Shown here: positions 1 to 7,647 of the stretch, piece after piece | Position numbering within the stretch: the first letter of the stretch is position 1 | How the letters are laid out: each line of letters begins with the position of its first letter | Origin: Collimonas sp. PA-H2 | GTDB lineage: Bacteria > Pseudomonadota > Gammaproteobacteria > Burkholderiales > Burkholderiaceae_D | DNA: 64,000 nucleotides | Assembly: GCF_002564105.1 (NCBI RefSeq) | Contig: NZ_PDBX01000001.1 | Location: 3,286,001-3,350,000, forward strand | Reading direction: 5' to 3' | Program-made: the position numbers and the translations under genes | The notes under the pieces: model-generated | What the model was told of the DNA's origin: nothing | The model's input: the letters and a program-made list of their open reading frames with translations, nothing else | Databases searched by the model: none

Positions 1-606
1 CACGCCGGCAACTACGATATGGCTTACCTGCGCTGCATTCCGAACATGGTGGTGATGGCTGCCTCCGACGAAAACGAATGCCGCCAGATGCTGACCACCG
101 CTTATCAGTACAACGGTCCGGCTGCGGTGCGATATCCGCGCGGCGCCGGCACCGGCGCGGCGATCGATCCGGCGCTGACGGTTCTGCCGCTGGGTAAAGG
201 CGAAATCAAGCGTAAAGGCCATAATGTCGCGATCCTGGCTTTCGGCTCATTGCTGGCTCCTAGTGTTGCCGCCGGCGAATTGCTGGACGCCACGGTGGTC
301 AACATGCGCTTCATCAAGCCGCTGGACGTGGAACTGGTGCTGGAACTGGCCGCAAGCCACGATGCGCTGGTCACGGTGGAAGAGGGCTGCATCATGGGCG
401 GCGCCGGCGCCGCGGTGGCGGAAGCGCTGGCTGCCGCAGGATGCGTCAAGCCGCTCTTGAATCTGGGCTTGCCGGACCGATTTATCGATCATGGCGACGC
501 CACCCTGCTGCTGGCGCAGTGCGGCCTGAATGCCGAAGGCATAGCGGCTTCGATACGCCAGCGCTTTGGCAAGGATCAGCCGCGCCTGGTCGTCAATCAA
601 AACTAA
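1..606 (+). CDS. dxs: 1-deoxy-D-xylulose-5-phosphate synthase, C-terminal part (5' truncated by window edge)
   Basis: Thiamine-diphosphate enzyme that condenses pyruvate with glyceraldehyde 3-phosphate, the first step of the MEP isoprenoid pathway in the cytosol. About 201 residues are visible of a protein that is usually around 620. The segment opens inside the conserved H-A-G-x-x-D stretch that precedes YLRCIPNM, continues through [10 protein letters not shown], and carries the C-terminal transketolase-like domain ([34 protein letters not shown]). The reading frame runs from base 1, so the true start lies upstream of the window. folE2 follows about 108 bases downstream, with a dispersed repeat between them. 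The assignment is secure from these motifs; only the N-terminal half is missing from view. Confidence 0.96.
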   Translation, partial: HAGNYDMAYLRCIPNMVVMAASDENECRQMLTTAYQYNGPAAVRYPRGAGTGAAIDPALTVLPLGKGEIKRKGHNVAILAFGSLLAPSVAAGELLDATVVNMRFIKPLDVELVLELAASHDALVTVEEGCIMGGAGAAVAEALAAAGCVKPLLNLGLPDRFIDHGDATLLLAQCGLNAEGIAASIRQRFGKDQPRLVVNQN

Positions 607-610
607 CAGA

Positions 611-685
611 GTAGTGTGGGCATGCAATGCCCACGCGCTGGCAGCGTAGTCCGCATCCGCGTGGGTACGCTGTGCCCGCCCTACG
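611..685. repeat. dispersed inverted-repeat element (GTAGGGTGGGC family), diverged copy
   Basis: Two arms of about 26 bases (611-636 and 659-684) are imperfect inverted copies of each other, and each arm contains its own small hairpin such as GTGGGCAT / ATGCCCAC. The same architecture and similar arm sequence recur, perfectly paired, at 41776-41889, and a fragment lies at 31024-31052. The element fills most of the dxs-folE2 spacer. It carries no coding capacity. Confidence 0.7.
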
Positions 686-714
686 TTCATTCGTTCATTC
701 AAAGGTAAGCAGCT

Positions 715-1518
715 ATGAATACCCGTGACAACAACCTGACTATTCCAGACGTGCAAAGCAGCGTCGACACCCGCCGCCTGGCGATCCAGCGCGTCGGCGT
801 CAAAGGCGTGCGCTATCCGCTCACCGTGCGTACCGCGGCGACGGCGCAAGCCACGGTCGGCAGCTGGAATATGTATGTGCATCTGCCGGAACAGCAGAAG
901 GGCACCCACATGTCGCGTTTCATCGCCTTGCTGGAAGGCCTGGACGGACCGCTGGACGTGGCTTCCTTCGGCGCGCTGATGCGCAAGATGGTGACCCTGC
1001 TGGACGCCGAGCGCGGCCGCATCGAACTGAGCTTCCCCTATTTCATCAACAAGACCGCGCCGGTTTCCGGCGTCCAGAGCCTGATGGATTATGAGGTCGG
1101 CCTGACCGGCGAGATCAACCGCGGCGAACTGGAAATCACCCTGAAAGTCATGGTGCCGGTGACCAGCCTGTGCCCATGCTCGAAGCAGATTTCAGCCTAC
1201 GGCGCGCATAACCAGCGCTCGCACATCACCGTCAATGCGGTGCTGGACGGCGAGATACAGGTGGATGAGTTAATCGCCCGCATCGAAGCCCAGGCTTCCT
1301 GCGAACTGTTCGGCCTGCTCAAGCGTCCGGATGAAAAATACGTGACCGAGCGCGCCTACGAGAATCCGAAATTTGTCGAAGACCTGGTGCGCGATGTGGC
1401 GGTGGCCCTGAACCAGGAGCCGCGTGTGCTGGCCTATGTGCTGGAAGCGGAAAACTTCGAATCCATCCACAACCACTCGGCGTATGCCTTGATCGAGCAC
1501 GACAAGCGCAGCCAGTAA
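715..1518 (+). CDS. folE2: GTP cyclohydrolase FolE2 (type IB)
   Basis: Converts GTP to 7,8-dihydroneopterin triphosphate, the entry step to folate and an early precursor supply for queuosine-type 7-deazaguanines. The 267-residue protein has the usual FolE2 length. It shows the family landmarks IPDVQSS near the N terminus, the KGTHMSRF stretch around residues 62-69, and the conserved metal/catalytic region [11 protein letters not shown] with Cys153 and Cys155. The ATG at 715 is preceded by AAAGG at a suitable distance. It sits between dxs and a convergent adenosyltransferase gene. FolE2 enzymes are metal-promiscuous compared with FolE; no Zur-type operator was recognised upstream. queA and tgt, which act late in queuosine formation, are elsewhere in this window. 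Confidence 0.95.
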   Translation: MNTRDNNLTIPDVQSSVDTRRLAIQRVGVKGVRYPLTVRTAATAQATVGSWNMYVHLPEQQKGTHMSRFIALLEGLDGPLDVASFGALMRKMVTLLDAERGRIELSFPYFINKTAPVSGVQSLMDYEVGLTGEINRGELEITLKVMVPVTSLCPCSKQISAYGAHNQRSHITVNAVLDGEIQVDELIARIEAQASCELFGLLKRPDEKYVTERAYENPKFVEDLVRDVAVALNQEPRVLAYVLEAENFESIHNHSAYALIEHDKRSQ

Positions 1519-1536
1519 GATTGCAGCTTTACCGCT

Positions 1537-1573
1537 AAAAGGGCGTGGCGCCGAAAACGCCGCGCCCTTTTTT
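1537..1573. terminator. Bidirectional Rho-independent terminator between folE2 and the adenosyltransferase gene
   Basis: A GC-rich stem of about 14 base pairs (left arm from 1537, AAAAGGGCG...; right arm ending in CGCCC and a T run at 1568-1573) has a seven-base loop and A/T tracts on both sides. It can therefore serve folE2 on the plus strand and the convergent gene on the minus strand. The T run reaches the adenosyltransferase stop codon. Confidence 0.85.
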
Positions 1574-2130
1574 CATGTGTCCCGCACTCGGTCCTTCTGC
1601 CACAGCACATCGCTGCCGCCACCCATGCGGTTCAGCACCCGCGACAGCACGAACAGCAGATCCGACAGGCGGTTCACATACTGTCGCACCGGCTCGCTGA
1701 CTGTCTCGCTCTTGCCCAGGCTGACTATGCTGCGTTCGGCGCGGCGGCAAACCGTGCGGCACACGTGCGCCAGTGCGGCGGCGTGGCTGCCGCCGGGCAG
1801 GATGAAATCTTTCAAGGGCGGCAGGTCGGCATTGTATTTTTCCAGCAGAGCGTCAAGCCGCGCTACCTGGCTATCGTTGACCAGCGTGTAGCCGGGAATG
1901 CACAGTTCGCCGCCCAGGTCGAACAGGTCGTGCTGTATTGACAGCAAGGCCTCGCGCAGCGCCGGATCCAATTGATCGCATAGCAACAAGCCGAGCTGCG
2001 AGTTCAGTTCGTCGACGTCGCCGATGGCCTGGATGCGCAGACTGTCCTTATCGACCCGGCTGCCGTCGCCGAGGCCGGTGCTGCCTTTGTCGCCGGTACG
2101 CGTGGCGATCTTGGAAAGTCGGTTGCCCAT
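1573..2130 (-). CDS. ATP:cob(I)alamin adenosyltransferase, PduO type
   Basis: Transfers the adenosyl group of ATP to cob(I)alamin to give coenzyme B12. The 185-residue protein has the PduO-family opening MGNRLSKIATRTGDKG, which contains the ATP-binding TRTGD motif. It continues with GDVDELNSQLG, DLFDLGGELC, FILPGG and the conserved CRTVCRRAER helix. It is a four-helix-bundle trimer in characterised relatives. The ATG at 2130 has a GAGAAC element upstream. It is convergent with folE2. Upstream lies a 196-base spacer and then the AT-rich islet at 2327-4746, transcribed in the same direction, so weak read-through from the islet is possible. No cobalamin biosynthesis genes or riboswitch are visible, so a salvage role is inferred. 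Confidence 0.93.
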   Translation of the reverse strand: MGNRLSKIATRTGDKGSTGLGDGSRVDKDSLRIQAIGDVDELNSQLGLLLCDQLDPALREALLSIQHDLFDLGGELCIPGYTLVNDSQVARLDALLEKYNADLPPLKDFILPGGSHAAALAHVCRTVCRRAERSIVSLGKSETVSEPVRQYVNRLSDLLFVLSRVLNRMGGGSDVLWQKDRVRDT

Positions 2131-2326
2131 GTCAGTTCTCTAAGTTAAATGATTCGCTGATGGTAACGGATAATTCAATCCACTTCTTTCTCCTGGCTCT
2201 GTCAGATCGCAAAACGACGATCCGAACGGCTTGTACGGATCGGTTCTGACCGACGCGCAAGCAGCGGAGGATGTCGGAGCATTGGAAATTGCGCATGCGC
2301 TATGCCGGACCGTCTGTGCAAACTAC

Positions 2327-2905
2327 TTACAGCATCCTCCGCAAAATATCCCGTTTGTTTATGACGTGATGTTTGAGCAGCGCAAGAATATGAAAAATTA
2401 GCATTATTCCCACGAAAGCGCTCAAGAAACGATGTGCATGAAAGAATAAACGATTGGCATCGGGATCGTTTAGTGGTCTTGCAACAGGAATAATTCCAAA
2501 CAAAAAATAGCCATGTTCAAGCATCAAAAAACCCGTTGCGAGCAACATGAAAATCGCTAAGTAAAAAATTTCATGGCATAAATGCGCTATCGATTTTTGG
2601 ATTTGTGGGAAATTTTCGGGATAAGCTAGCTCCGGTCTAAAAAATTTCCAAAGATAGCGAATCACCATCAATGGCGCTATCACTGTAGCAATGGACATAT
2701 TCAGAGATGAAAAAAAATGGTGATATTTTTCATTACTGATGATATTGAGCGCATATCCTTCGATCATCGTGTAAATAATAAAAGCGGCGATTACCCAGTG
2801 AAGGCTGCGAGTAAATAAGTCGTAACGCAATGACACAGAAGTAGTGGAAGACATCACATCATTTCTAGTAGGTATATTGGGGGCATTGACTACGTTGTGT
2901 TGCAT
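2327..2905 (-). CDS. Cytochrome b561-like membrane protein
   Basis: A 192-residue membrane protein with four predicted hydrophobic helices, matching the bacterial di-haem cytochrome b561 (CybB) architecture. Candidate haem ligands are His36 in RSLHW, His62/63, His108/111 in AHLCHE, His156/158 in FHAHRF, and His172 in the last helix. Relatives move electrons between quinol and other carriers in the inner membrane. I assume the ATG at 2905, with GAGAAA just upstream; a second ATG at 2854 would drop 17 residues. The gene lies 44 bases after the phosphatase-membrane fusion gene in the same orientation, so an operon is likely. Base composition is clearly lower in GC than the flanking genes (21 of 60 in row 2341-2400), which suggests foreign origin. 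Its physiological partner is unknown. Confidence 0.8.
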   Translation of the reverse strand: MQHNVVNAPNIPTRNDVMSSTTSVSLRYDLFTRSLHWVIAAFIIYTMIEGYALNIISNEKYHHFFSSLNMSIATVIAPLMVIRYLWKFFRPELAYPENFPQIQKSIAHLCHEIFYLAIFMLLATGFLMLEHGYFLFGIIPVARPLNDPDANRLFFHAHRFLSAFVGIMLIFHILALLKHHVINKRDILRRML

Positions 2906-2949
2906 GGTTTTTCTCGATGAAATACGGGATGATGTTTGTTAGAACTCGT

Positions 2950-4746
2950 TTACGCTTTTGCGACAGTCAGACCTGCTGTTTCGATCAATGATTTGATACG
3001 AAAACGAAAGCGTCCTACCAGAATGGCTTCTTCGAAGAACATGAAGGCAAAGAAGCCCAGTAATGTGCCAGTGATCAGCATGGGGGCATGGTGCACCGTG
3101 CTTGGCATCAACAGGCTCAGCCACAAGAAAATGTTAGGGGAGGTTTGCAGCAAATATAAATCGCTAGCCATAGATGCATGAATGGTTTTTTTAACGATCA
3201 ACGACTGCAATCGCACATATAGCTCGCTGACTATGCGTACTGCGATAAGCACGGCAAGTGGTAGCAGCAGCCACATTGATGCGCGCAAGGTGTCCGATCG
3301 TAACGCGTCGATCATCGTGGATCCATTCACCCGCATGGCGGTCAGGAGAGCTAATGGAATCATCATGAGTGAACCTATCCAGCCATAATTGGTGCTGACG
3401 CTTCCCGCAGCAATTGGCCGTATGTAACGCCATGTCTGGGCAAGTAGTGCGGGTATGGCTAATGCAACCAGCAAAATCATATAGAAACGATGCAAGCCTT
3501 CGACATTGCTGATTACTTCAGGATCGATAACCGTGGCGATCAACAATGCTACGGGGGACAGAATCGATAATACGATGGTGTTACGCGCTGCAAAAAAATA
3601 ATCACCACCTCGGGCAAGAGAGAACGTTGGTACCGATAGTGCAGGAGGAACAATGAGTAATAACCCGATCAGATGTAGCCATTCACTATGAAAACGGGTC
3701 AATAGAATTCCGCCGGAGACTAAGCGAAAGAAGCTCAATGCAACTAGTGCTATCGATTGCGGACCAAATCGTGAACGTAATGAACCGACATCGATTCGCA
3801 ATGCGAGGAAAAGTGAATTGACGGCAAGTAGGAGCGCAATCATGACGCCACTCCACGTCGATGGCAGCGAGACGCCAATCAGCGAAAGAATCCCCCCCGC
3901 GAATGCGGCTCCTAGCGTCCACTGTGGCAAGTAAATTTCAATATGCTCTCCCACGTAATTCAATGTCGATGAACTATTTGTCGTGAGACGCTTTAACTCA
4001 TCCCACGACAGTGGTCGGGAATTAGGCAGCTTGAAGTCGATGTACTTGTCTGGTGATAAGCCGGATGCCAGTAAAGCAAACACTTCCACGATGTATTTGT
4101 GAGCAACCACAAGAACCTGCTTACCTTGCTGGTCAAGCGGAGCGAGTACTTCATCGTAATATGTCTTGCATCGCGCATACATTTCCATCCAGCTTTCCCC
4201 TTGTGGCGGGGTGCCTTTGATATCGTGAAAGAAGTAATCGTATAGCGTGTACCCAATCGATTTTTTGATCATGGTCTTATTCTCGCCAGAGAAAATGCCA
4301 AAATTTCGCTCAATAAGCGCATCGGTATGTACGACTTTTGGCCGGTATGCAGTCTCGGCCTCAAGAATGATGCGCGATGTCGCTTGTGCACGCTCCAGTG
4401 TCGATACGTGCACCTCATCGAAGACCAGATTGAGCCTGCGAATATGTTGTGCTGCCTGCTGTGCTTGCCGACGACCCAAGCGGGTTAGCGGGGAATTCAG
4501 TGTGCCTGCAAAATAATTCTGTTCATTTGCAATAGATTCACCATGGCGAATAAAGTATAGAGTCATGTGTTCCAGCTTCTTGTCAGATTGATGTTGGGAT
4601 GTAAAACTGTTGAATGCAAACCGTTGCAACGGTGTTTGCTTGTCATACAATTTTGCGTATGGCCAATAGGTGACGTACGATGCGGAATATATTTTCTCCA
4701 TCATTCCGGGTCGATCTATTGATGATAGTTGTTTGTCGAATAACAT
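2950..4746 (-). CDS. Histidine phosphatase domain fused to a ten-helix BASS-like membrane domain (function unknown)
   Basis: A 598-residue protein of unusual architecture. Residues 1-60 form a leader without recognised motifs. Residues 61-250 are a phosphoglycerate-mutase/histidine-phosphatase domain: nucleophile motif R67-H68-G69 followed by ES, then SPLTRLGRRQA, conserved Arg119, acid Glu146 and second catalytic His216 in VVAHKY. All catalytic residues are present, so it is probably active. Residues 273-575 hold about ten hydrophobic helices. The stretch around residues 365-398, with PPALSVP, SLARGGDY and LSILSP, resembles the first crossover region of bile acid/sodium symporter (BASS) proteins. 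An in-frame ATG at 4752 exists, but AAGGA is ideally spaced for the ATG at 4746, which I chose. The cytochrome b561-like gene follows 44 bases downstream. A transporter whose substrate is a phosphorylated anion is one possibility; this is inference. Confidence 0.75.
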   Translation of the reverse strand: MLFDKQLSSIDRPGMMEKIYSASYVTYWPYAKLYDKQTPLQRFAFNSFTSQHQSDKKLEHMTLYFIRHGESIANEQNYFAGTLNSPLTRLGRRQAQQAAQHIRRLNLVFDEVHVSTLERAQATSRIILEAETAYRPKVVHTDALIERNFGIFSGENKTMIKKSIGYTLYDYFFHDIKGTPPQGESWMEMYARCKTYYDEVLAPLDQQGKQVLVVAHKYIVEVFALLASGLSPDKYIDFKLPNSRPLSWDELKRLTTNSSSTLNYVGEHIEIYLPQWTLGAAFAGGILSLIGVSLPSTWSGVMIALLLAVNSLFLALRIDVGSLRSRFGPQSIALVALSFFRLVSGGILLTRFHSEWLHLIGLLLIVPPALSVPTFSLARGGDYFFAARNTIVLSILSPVALLIATVIDPEVISNVEGLHRFYMILLVALAIPALLAQTWRYIRPIAAGSVSTNYGWIGSLMMIPLALLTAMRVNGSTMIDALRSDTLRASMWLLLPLAVLIAVRIVSELYVRLQSLIVKKTIHASMASDLYLLQTSPNIFLWLSLLMPSTVHHAPMLITGTLLGFFAFMFFEEAILVGRFRFRIKSLIETAGLTVAKA

Positions 4747-4846
4747 TGTCATTCCTTACATGGATTTGGATTTAATAATTTGCAGGGTTTGCGCAAAATA
4801 GGGCGCGTTGCTGCCGAGTAAAATTCATGAAAAAGGAGACCTGCCC
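4747..4846. promoter_or_regulatory. Divergent promoter region between the fusion gene and the FAD-linked oxidase
   Basis: This 100-base spacer must hold promoters for both divergent genes. It is AT-rich near the islet side (ATTTAATAATTTGC around 4767). On the plus-strand side AAAGGAG at about 4832 sets the start of the oxidase at 4847. No clear operator palindrome was found by eye. Confidence 0.5.
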
Positions 4847-6256
4847 ATGAATCACATCACCGATCTCGCGGCTTTGAAGAAGGCGCTGCCGGAAACCCTG
4901 CTGGCGTCTCTCAAAACCTTGTTTGGCGAGCGTTTCTCGACCACCCAGGCGATGCGCGAACAGCATGGCCGCGATGAATCCTCTTACGATCCGATGCTGC
5001 CGGATGCCGTCGTCTTCGCCGAAAGCACTGAAGAAGTCGCGGCGCTGGTCAAACTGTGCAATGAACACCAGGCGCCGGTGATCCCTTTCGGCAGCGGCAC
5101 CTCGCTGGAGGGCCATGTGCTGGCGCTGAAAGGTGGGATTTCGGTCGATCTGTCGCGCATGAACCGCTTGCTGGCGATCCACGCCGAGGACCTGACGGCG
5201 ACGGTGCAGGCCGGCGTCACCCGCAAGCAGCTGAACCACGAAATCAAGGATAGCGGCCTGTTCTTTCCGATCGACCCCGGCGCCGACGCCTCGATCGGCG
5301 GCATGGCCGCCACCCGCGCTTCCGGCACCAACGCGGTGCGTTACGGCAGCATGCGCGAGAACACGCTGGCGCTGACCGTGGTGACGGCCGACGGCCGCAT
5401 CATCAAGACCGGCACCCGCGCCAGGAAATCGGCGGCCGGCTACGACCTGACGCGGATCTTTGTCGGCAGCGAAGGTACGCTCGGCGTCATCACCGAAATC
5501 ACGGTCAAGCTCTATCCGCAGCCGGAAGCGATTTCCGCCGCGGTATGCTCGTTTGAAAATATCGCCGACGCCGTCAATGCCGTGATCCAGACCATACAGC
5601 TGGGCGTGCCGATCGCGCGGGTCGAGCTGCTGGATGAAAACGGCGTGCGCGCCATCAATGCGCATTCGAAACTGGCGCTGCCTGAGCAGCCGCTGCTGCT
5701 GTTTGAATTCCATGGCAGCGAGAACGGCGTCAAGGAACAGGCGGAAATCGTGCAGGAGCTGGCAGCCGACCATCACGCCACCGGTTTTGAGTGGGCGACG
5801 CGGCCGGAAGACCGTTCGCGCCTGTGGGCCGCGCGCCACAACGCTTATTTCGCCTTGCTGCAGCTGCGCCCGGGCAGCCGGGCGATATCTACCGATTGCT
5901 GCGTGCCGATTTCGCGCCTGGCGGAATGCATACTCGATACCAAGGCCGACTGCGAAGCGAACGGCCTGGTGTATTCGATCATCGGCCATGTCGGCGACGG
6001 TAATTTCCATACGCAGATGCTGGTTGATCCCGGCAATGTCGCCGACATCGCGCGCGCCGAAGGCGTCAATGCGCGCATGGTCAGCCGCGCCATCGCCATG
6101 GACGGCACTTGTACCGGCGAGCATGGGGTTGGCCTGCACAAGATGGATTTCCTGATCGAAGAACATGGCGTCGAAGCGATCGCCACCATGCGCGCACTCA
6201 AGCATGCTTTCGATCCCAAGAACATCATGAATCCCGGCAAGATCATCCTGTGGTAA
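4847..6256 (+). CDS. FAD-linked oxidase, D-lactate dehydrogenase (cytochrome)/GlcD-like
   Basis: Flavoprotein of the PCMH/vanillyl-alcohol oxidase superfamily that oxidises a D-2-hydroxy acid, most likely D-lactate, passing electrons to the respiratory chain. The 469-residue chain has the FAD-binding segments PVIPFGSGTSLEG and DPGADASIGGMAATRASGT, then VGSEGTLGVITEITVKL. The C-terminal lobe contains HVGDGNFH and TGEHGVGLHK, ending NPGKI. I chose the ATG at 4847 because AAGGAG precedes it; an upstream TTG at 4808 has no such support. The full GlcD at 7648 is a separate paralogue, so this single-subunit form is more likely a D-lactate or related dehydrogenase. It is divergent from the AT-rich islet and is followed by a repeat-rich spacer. 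Substrate specificity cannot be read from sequence. Confidence 0.88.
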   Translation: MNHITDLAALKKALPETLLASLKTLFGERFSTTQAMREQHGRDESSYDPMLPDAVVFAESTEEVAALVKLCNEHQAPVIPFGSGTSLEGHVLALKGGISVDLSRMNRLLAIHAEDLTATVQAGVTRKQLNHEIKDSGLFFPIDPGADASIGGMAATRASGTNAVRYGSMRENTLALTVVTADGRIIKTGTRARKSAAGYDLTRIFVGSEGTLGVITEITVKLYPQPEAISAAVCSFENIADAVNAVIQTIQLGVPIARVELLDENGVRAINAHSKLALPEQPLLLFEFHGSENGVKEQAEIVQELAADHHATGFEWATRPEDRSRLWAARHNAYFALLQLRPGSRAISTDCCVPISRLAECILDTKADCEANGLVYSIIGHVGDGNFHTQMLVDPGNVADIARAEGVNARMVSRAIAMDGTCTGEHGVGLHKMDFLIEEHGVEAIATMRALKHAFDPKNIMNPGKIILW

Positions 6257-6278
6257 GTCGCGCAACTATTCATGGGCA

Positions 6279-6313
6279 GAGTCATCTGGGGTCAGGGAGT
6301 CATCTGGGGTCAG
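6279..6313. repeat. Short tandem copy of the GAGTCATCTGGGGTCAG unit
   Basis: The unit GAGTCATCTGGGGTCAG occurs twice in direct orientation within 6279-6313. The second copy runs into the left arm of the first hairpin, so a partial repeat arm lies directly before the complete element. Confidence 0.7.
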
Positions 6314-6358
6314 AGTCGACTTTCGCGGCGCTTTTTCGCGAAACTCGACTCTGACCCC
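6306..6358. repeat. REP-like hairpin element, copy 1
   Basis: A long palindrome: 14-base outer arms (GGGGTCAGAGTCGA and its complement, 6306-6319 and 6345-6358), one C-C mismatch, a seven-base inner stem (TTTCGCG/CGCGAAA) and a nine-base loop. It has no trailing T run, so it is not a normal terminator. It resembles extragenic palindromes built on GGGGTCAGAGT. Confidence 0.8.
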
Positions 6359-6439
6359 ACATGACGGATTCGGAGAAAGACAGAGCGTGCTACATGGTTT
6401 TTTTCAGCGGCGAAGCATGTACTCCGTAGCCCGCTAAGT

Positions 6440-6492
6440 GGGGTCAGAGTGAAGTTTCTGCAAAAAACGCGCAGAAAGTTCACTCTGACCCC
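6440..6492. repeat. REP-like hairpin element, copy 2
   Basis: Same geometry as the copy at 6306: 14-base outer arms (GGGGTCAGAGTGAA, 6440-6453, and its complement at 6479-6492), one G-G mismatch, a seven-base inner stem (TTTCTGC/GCAGAAA) and a nine-base loop. The GGGGTCAGAGT part is shared, while the inner stem differs yet remains paired. Confidence 0.8.
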
Positions 6493-6584
6493 AGTTAGCT
6501 GCGTGTGTTAAGCGCGACCAAAAACCGAGTTACGGCTTTGTCGTGTTTAATAAAATTCTTAATAAGTCAGCAAGCAGGTCAGCC

Positions 6585-7490
6585 ATGTCGAATAAAGCCC
6601 CTTTGGTCAATCGCCTGCCGCCGGTGCACGCCTTGTCCGCCTTTGAAGCCGCGGCGCGTCATCATTCGTTTGCAGTCGCGGCGGAAGAACTTTGCATCAC
6701 GCCGTCGGCGTTGTCGCACCGGATCCGCCTGCTGGAGGATTTTGTCGGCGAGCGCCTGTTTTCGCGCGAAGGGCGTACGGTGGCCTTGTCGGAATTCGGC
6801 CACCGCTATCTGGAAGTGGTGCGCAGCGCCTTGCGTACCTTGACCGAATTTCCGCTGCCGCAGCGCCACGCCCAAGTGCAGCCGCGCGTCAAGATCACCG
6901 CGCCGCCGACGTTTGCGCGGCAATTGCTGATCCCGCATCTGCAGGATTTTGTCAGCCGCCATCCTGAGATCGTGGTGGAAATATTCCTGTCGGTGCCGCT
7001 GTACGACCTTAGCCTGACCGAGAGCGACCTGGAAGTCCGTTTCGGCGCCGGCAAGTATCCCAACACCACTACCGAGAAGCTATTCGAGGAGCCTACCTTT
7101 GCCGTCGCCAGCCCGGAATACCTGAAGAAAATCGGCCCGCTAGACAAGCCGGCCGACCTGCGCAAGGCGAGCCTGCTGCGTTCGGCGCTGGAACCGTGGC
7201 AACCCTGGTTCCAGGCGGCCGGCCTCGACTGGCCGGAGCCTTCCTCGGGTTTGCGCGCCGACGACCTGGGTTTGCTGCTGGAGCTGGTGCGGCACGGCCA
7301 CGGCGTCGGCCTGACCCGCAAGCATTTCGCGCGCGAACTGATCGAGCAGGGCAAGCTGGTGCAGCTGTTCGACATCAGCCTGACCTCGCCGCCGCACGCC
7401 TATTACCTGGTGTACCAGCAAAAGCCGCAGGAGCGGCCGGAAGTGACTACCTTCATCGACTGGATGAAGACTACCTTCAGCAGCATCTGA
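6585..7490 (+). CDS. LysR-type transcriptional regulator, GcvA-like
   Basis: A 301-residue LysR-family protein. The winged helix-turn-helix lies near residues 8-66 (LSAFEAAARHHSFAVAAEEL, then TPSALSHRIRLLEDFVGERLF), and the periplasmic-binding-like effector domain follows (ITAPPTFARQLLIPHLQDF onwards). The variant SALSHRIRLLED with FEAAAR is typical of the GcvA branch. I chose the ATG at 6585; a GTG at 6543 would add 14 residues with little similarity to the family N terminus. It precedes glcDEF by 157 bases in the same orientation, so it may regulate glycolate or lactate oxidation, which is an inference from position. LysR activators usually need a small co-inducer, not identifiable here. 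Confidence 0.85.
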   Translation: MSNKAPLVNRLPPVHALSAFEAAARHHSFAVAAEELCITPSALSHRIRLLEDFVGERLFSREGRTVALSEFGHRYLEVVRSALRTLTEFPLPQRHAQVQPRVKITAPPTFARQLLIPHLQDFVSRHPEIVVEIFLSVPLYDLSLTESDLEVRFGAGKYPNTTTEKLFEEPTFAVASPEYLKKIGPLDKPADLRKASLLRSALEPWQPWFQAAGLDWPEPSSGLRADDLGLLLELVRHGHGVGLTRKHFARELIEQGKLVQLFDISLTSPPHAYYLVYQQKPQERPEVTTFIDWMKTTFSSI

Positions 7491-7647
7491 GAGCGCAGGC
7501 CCGACCTGAAAACATTTCACCGCTGGCTTGCAAGCTTTTCAGGCGGAATTGGCAGGAAAGCATTTTGCAGGGTTCGCAATGGCCTCGCATTGGCCTTATA
7601 CTCGCTGAGAGACTTTTCAATCATCAAACCAGAGCCGGGAAGCCAGC

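Noticed and set aside
4772..6265. A 497-codon open frame on the minus strand opposite the FAD-linked oxidase
   Set aside because: It has no recognisable domain and is rich in Arg, His, Gln and Asp. The plus-strand protein is a clear flavoprotein, so this is a high-GC shadow frame.
6306..6492. The two hairpins as ordinary transcription terminators
   Set aside because: Neither hairpin is followed by a T run on either strand, and the shared GGGGTCAGAGT arms point to a repeat family.
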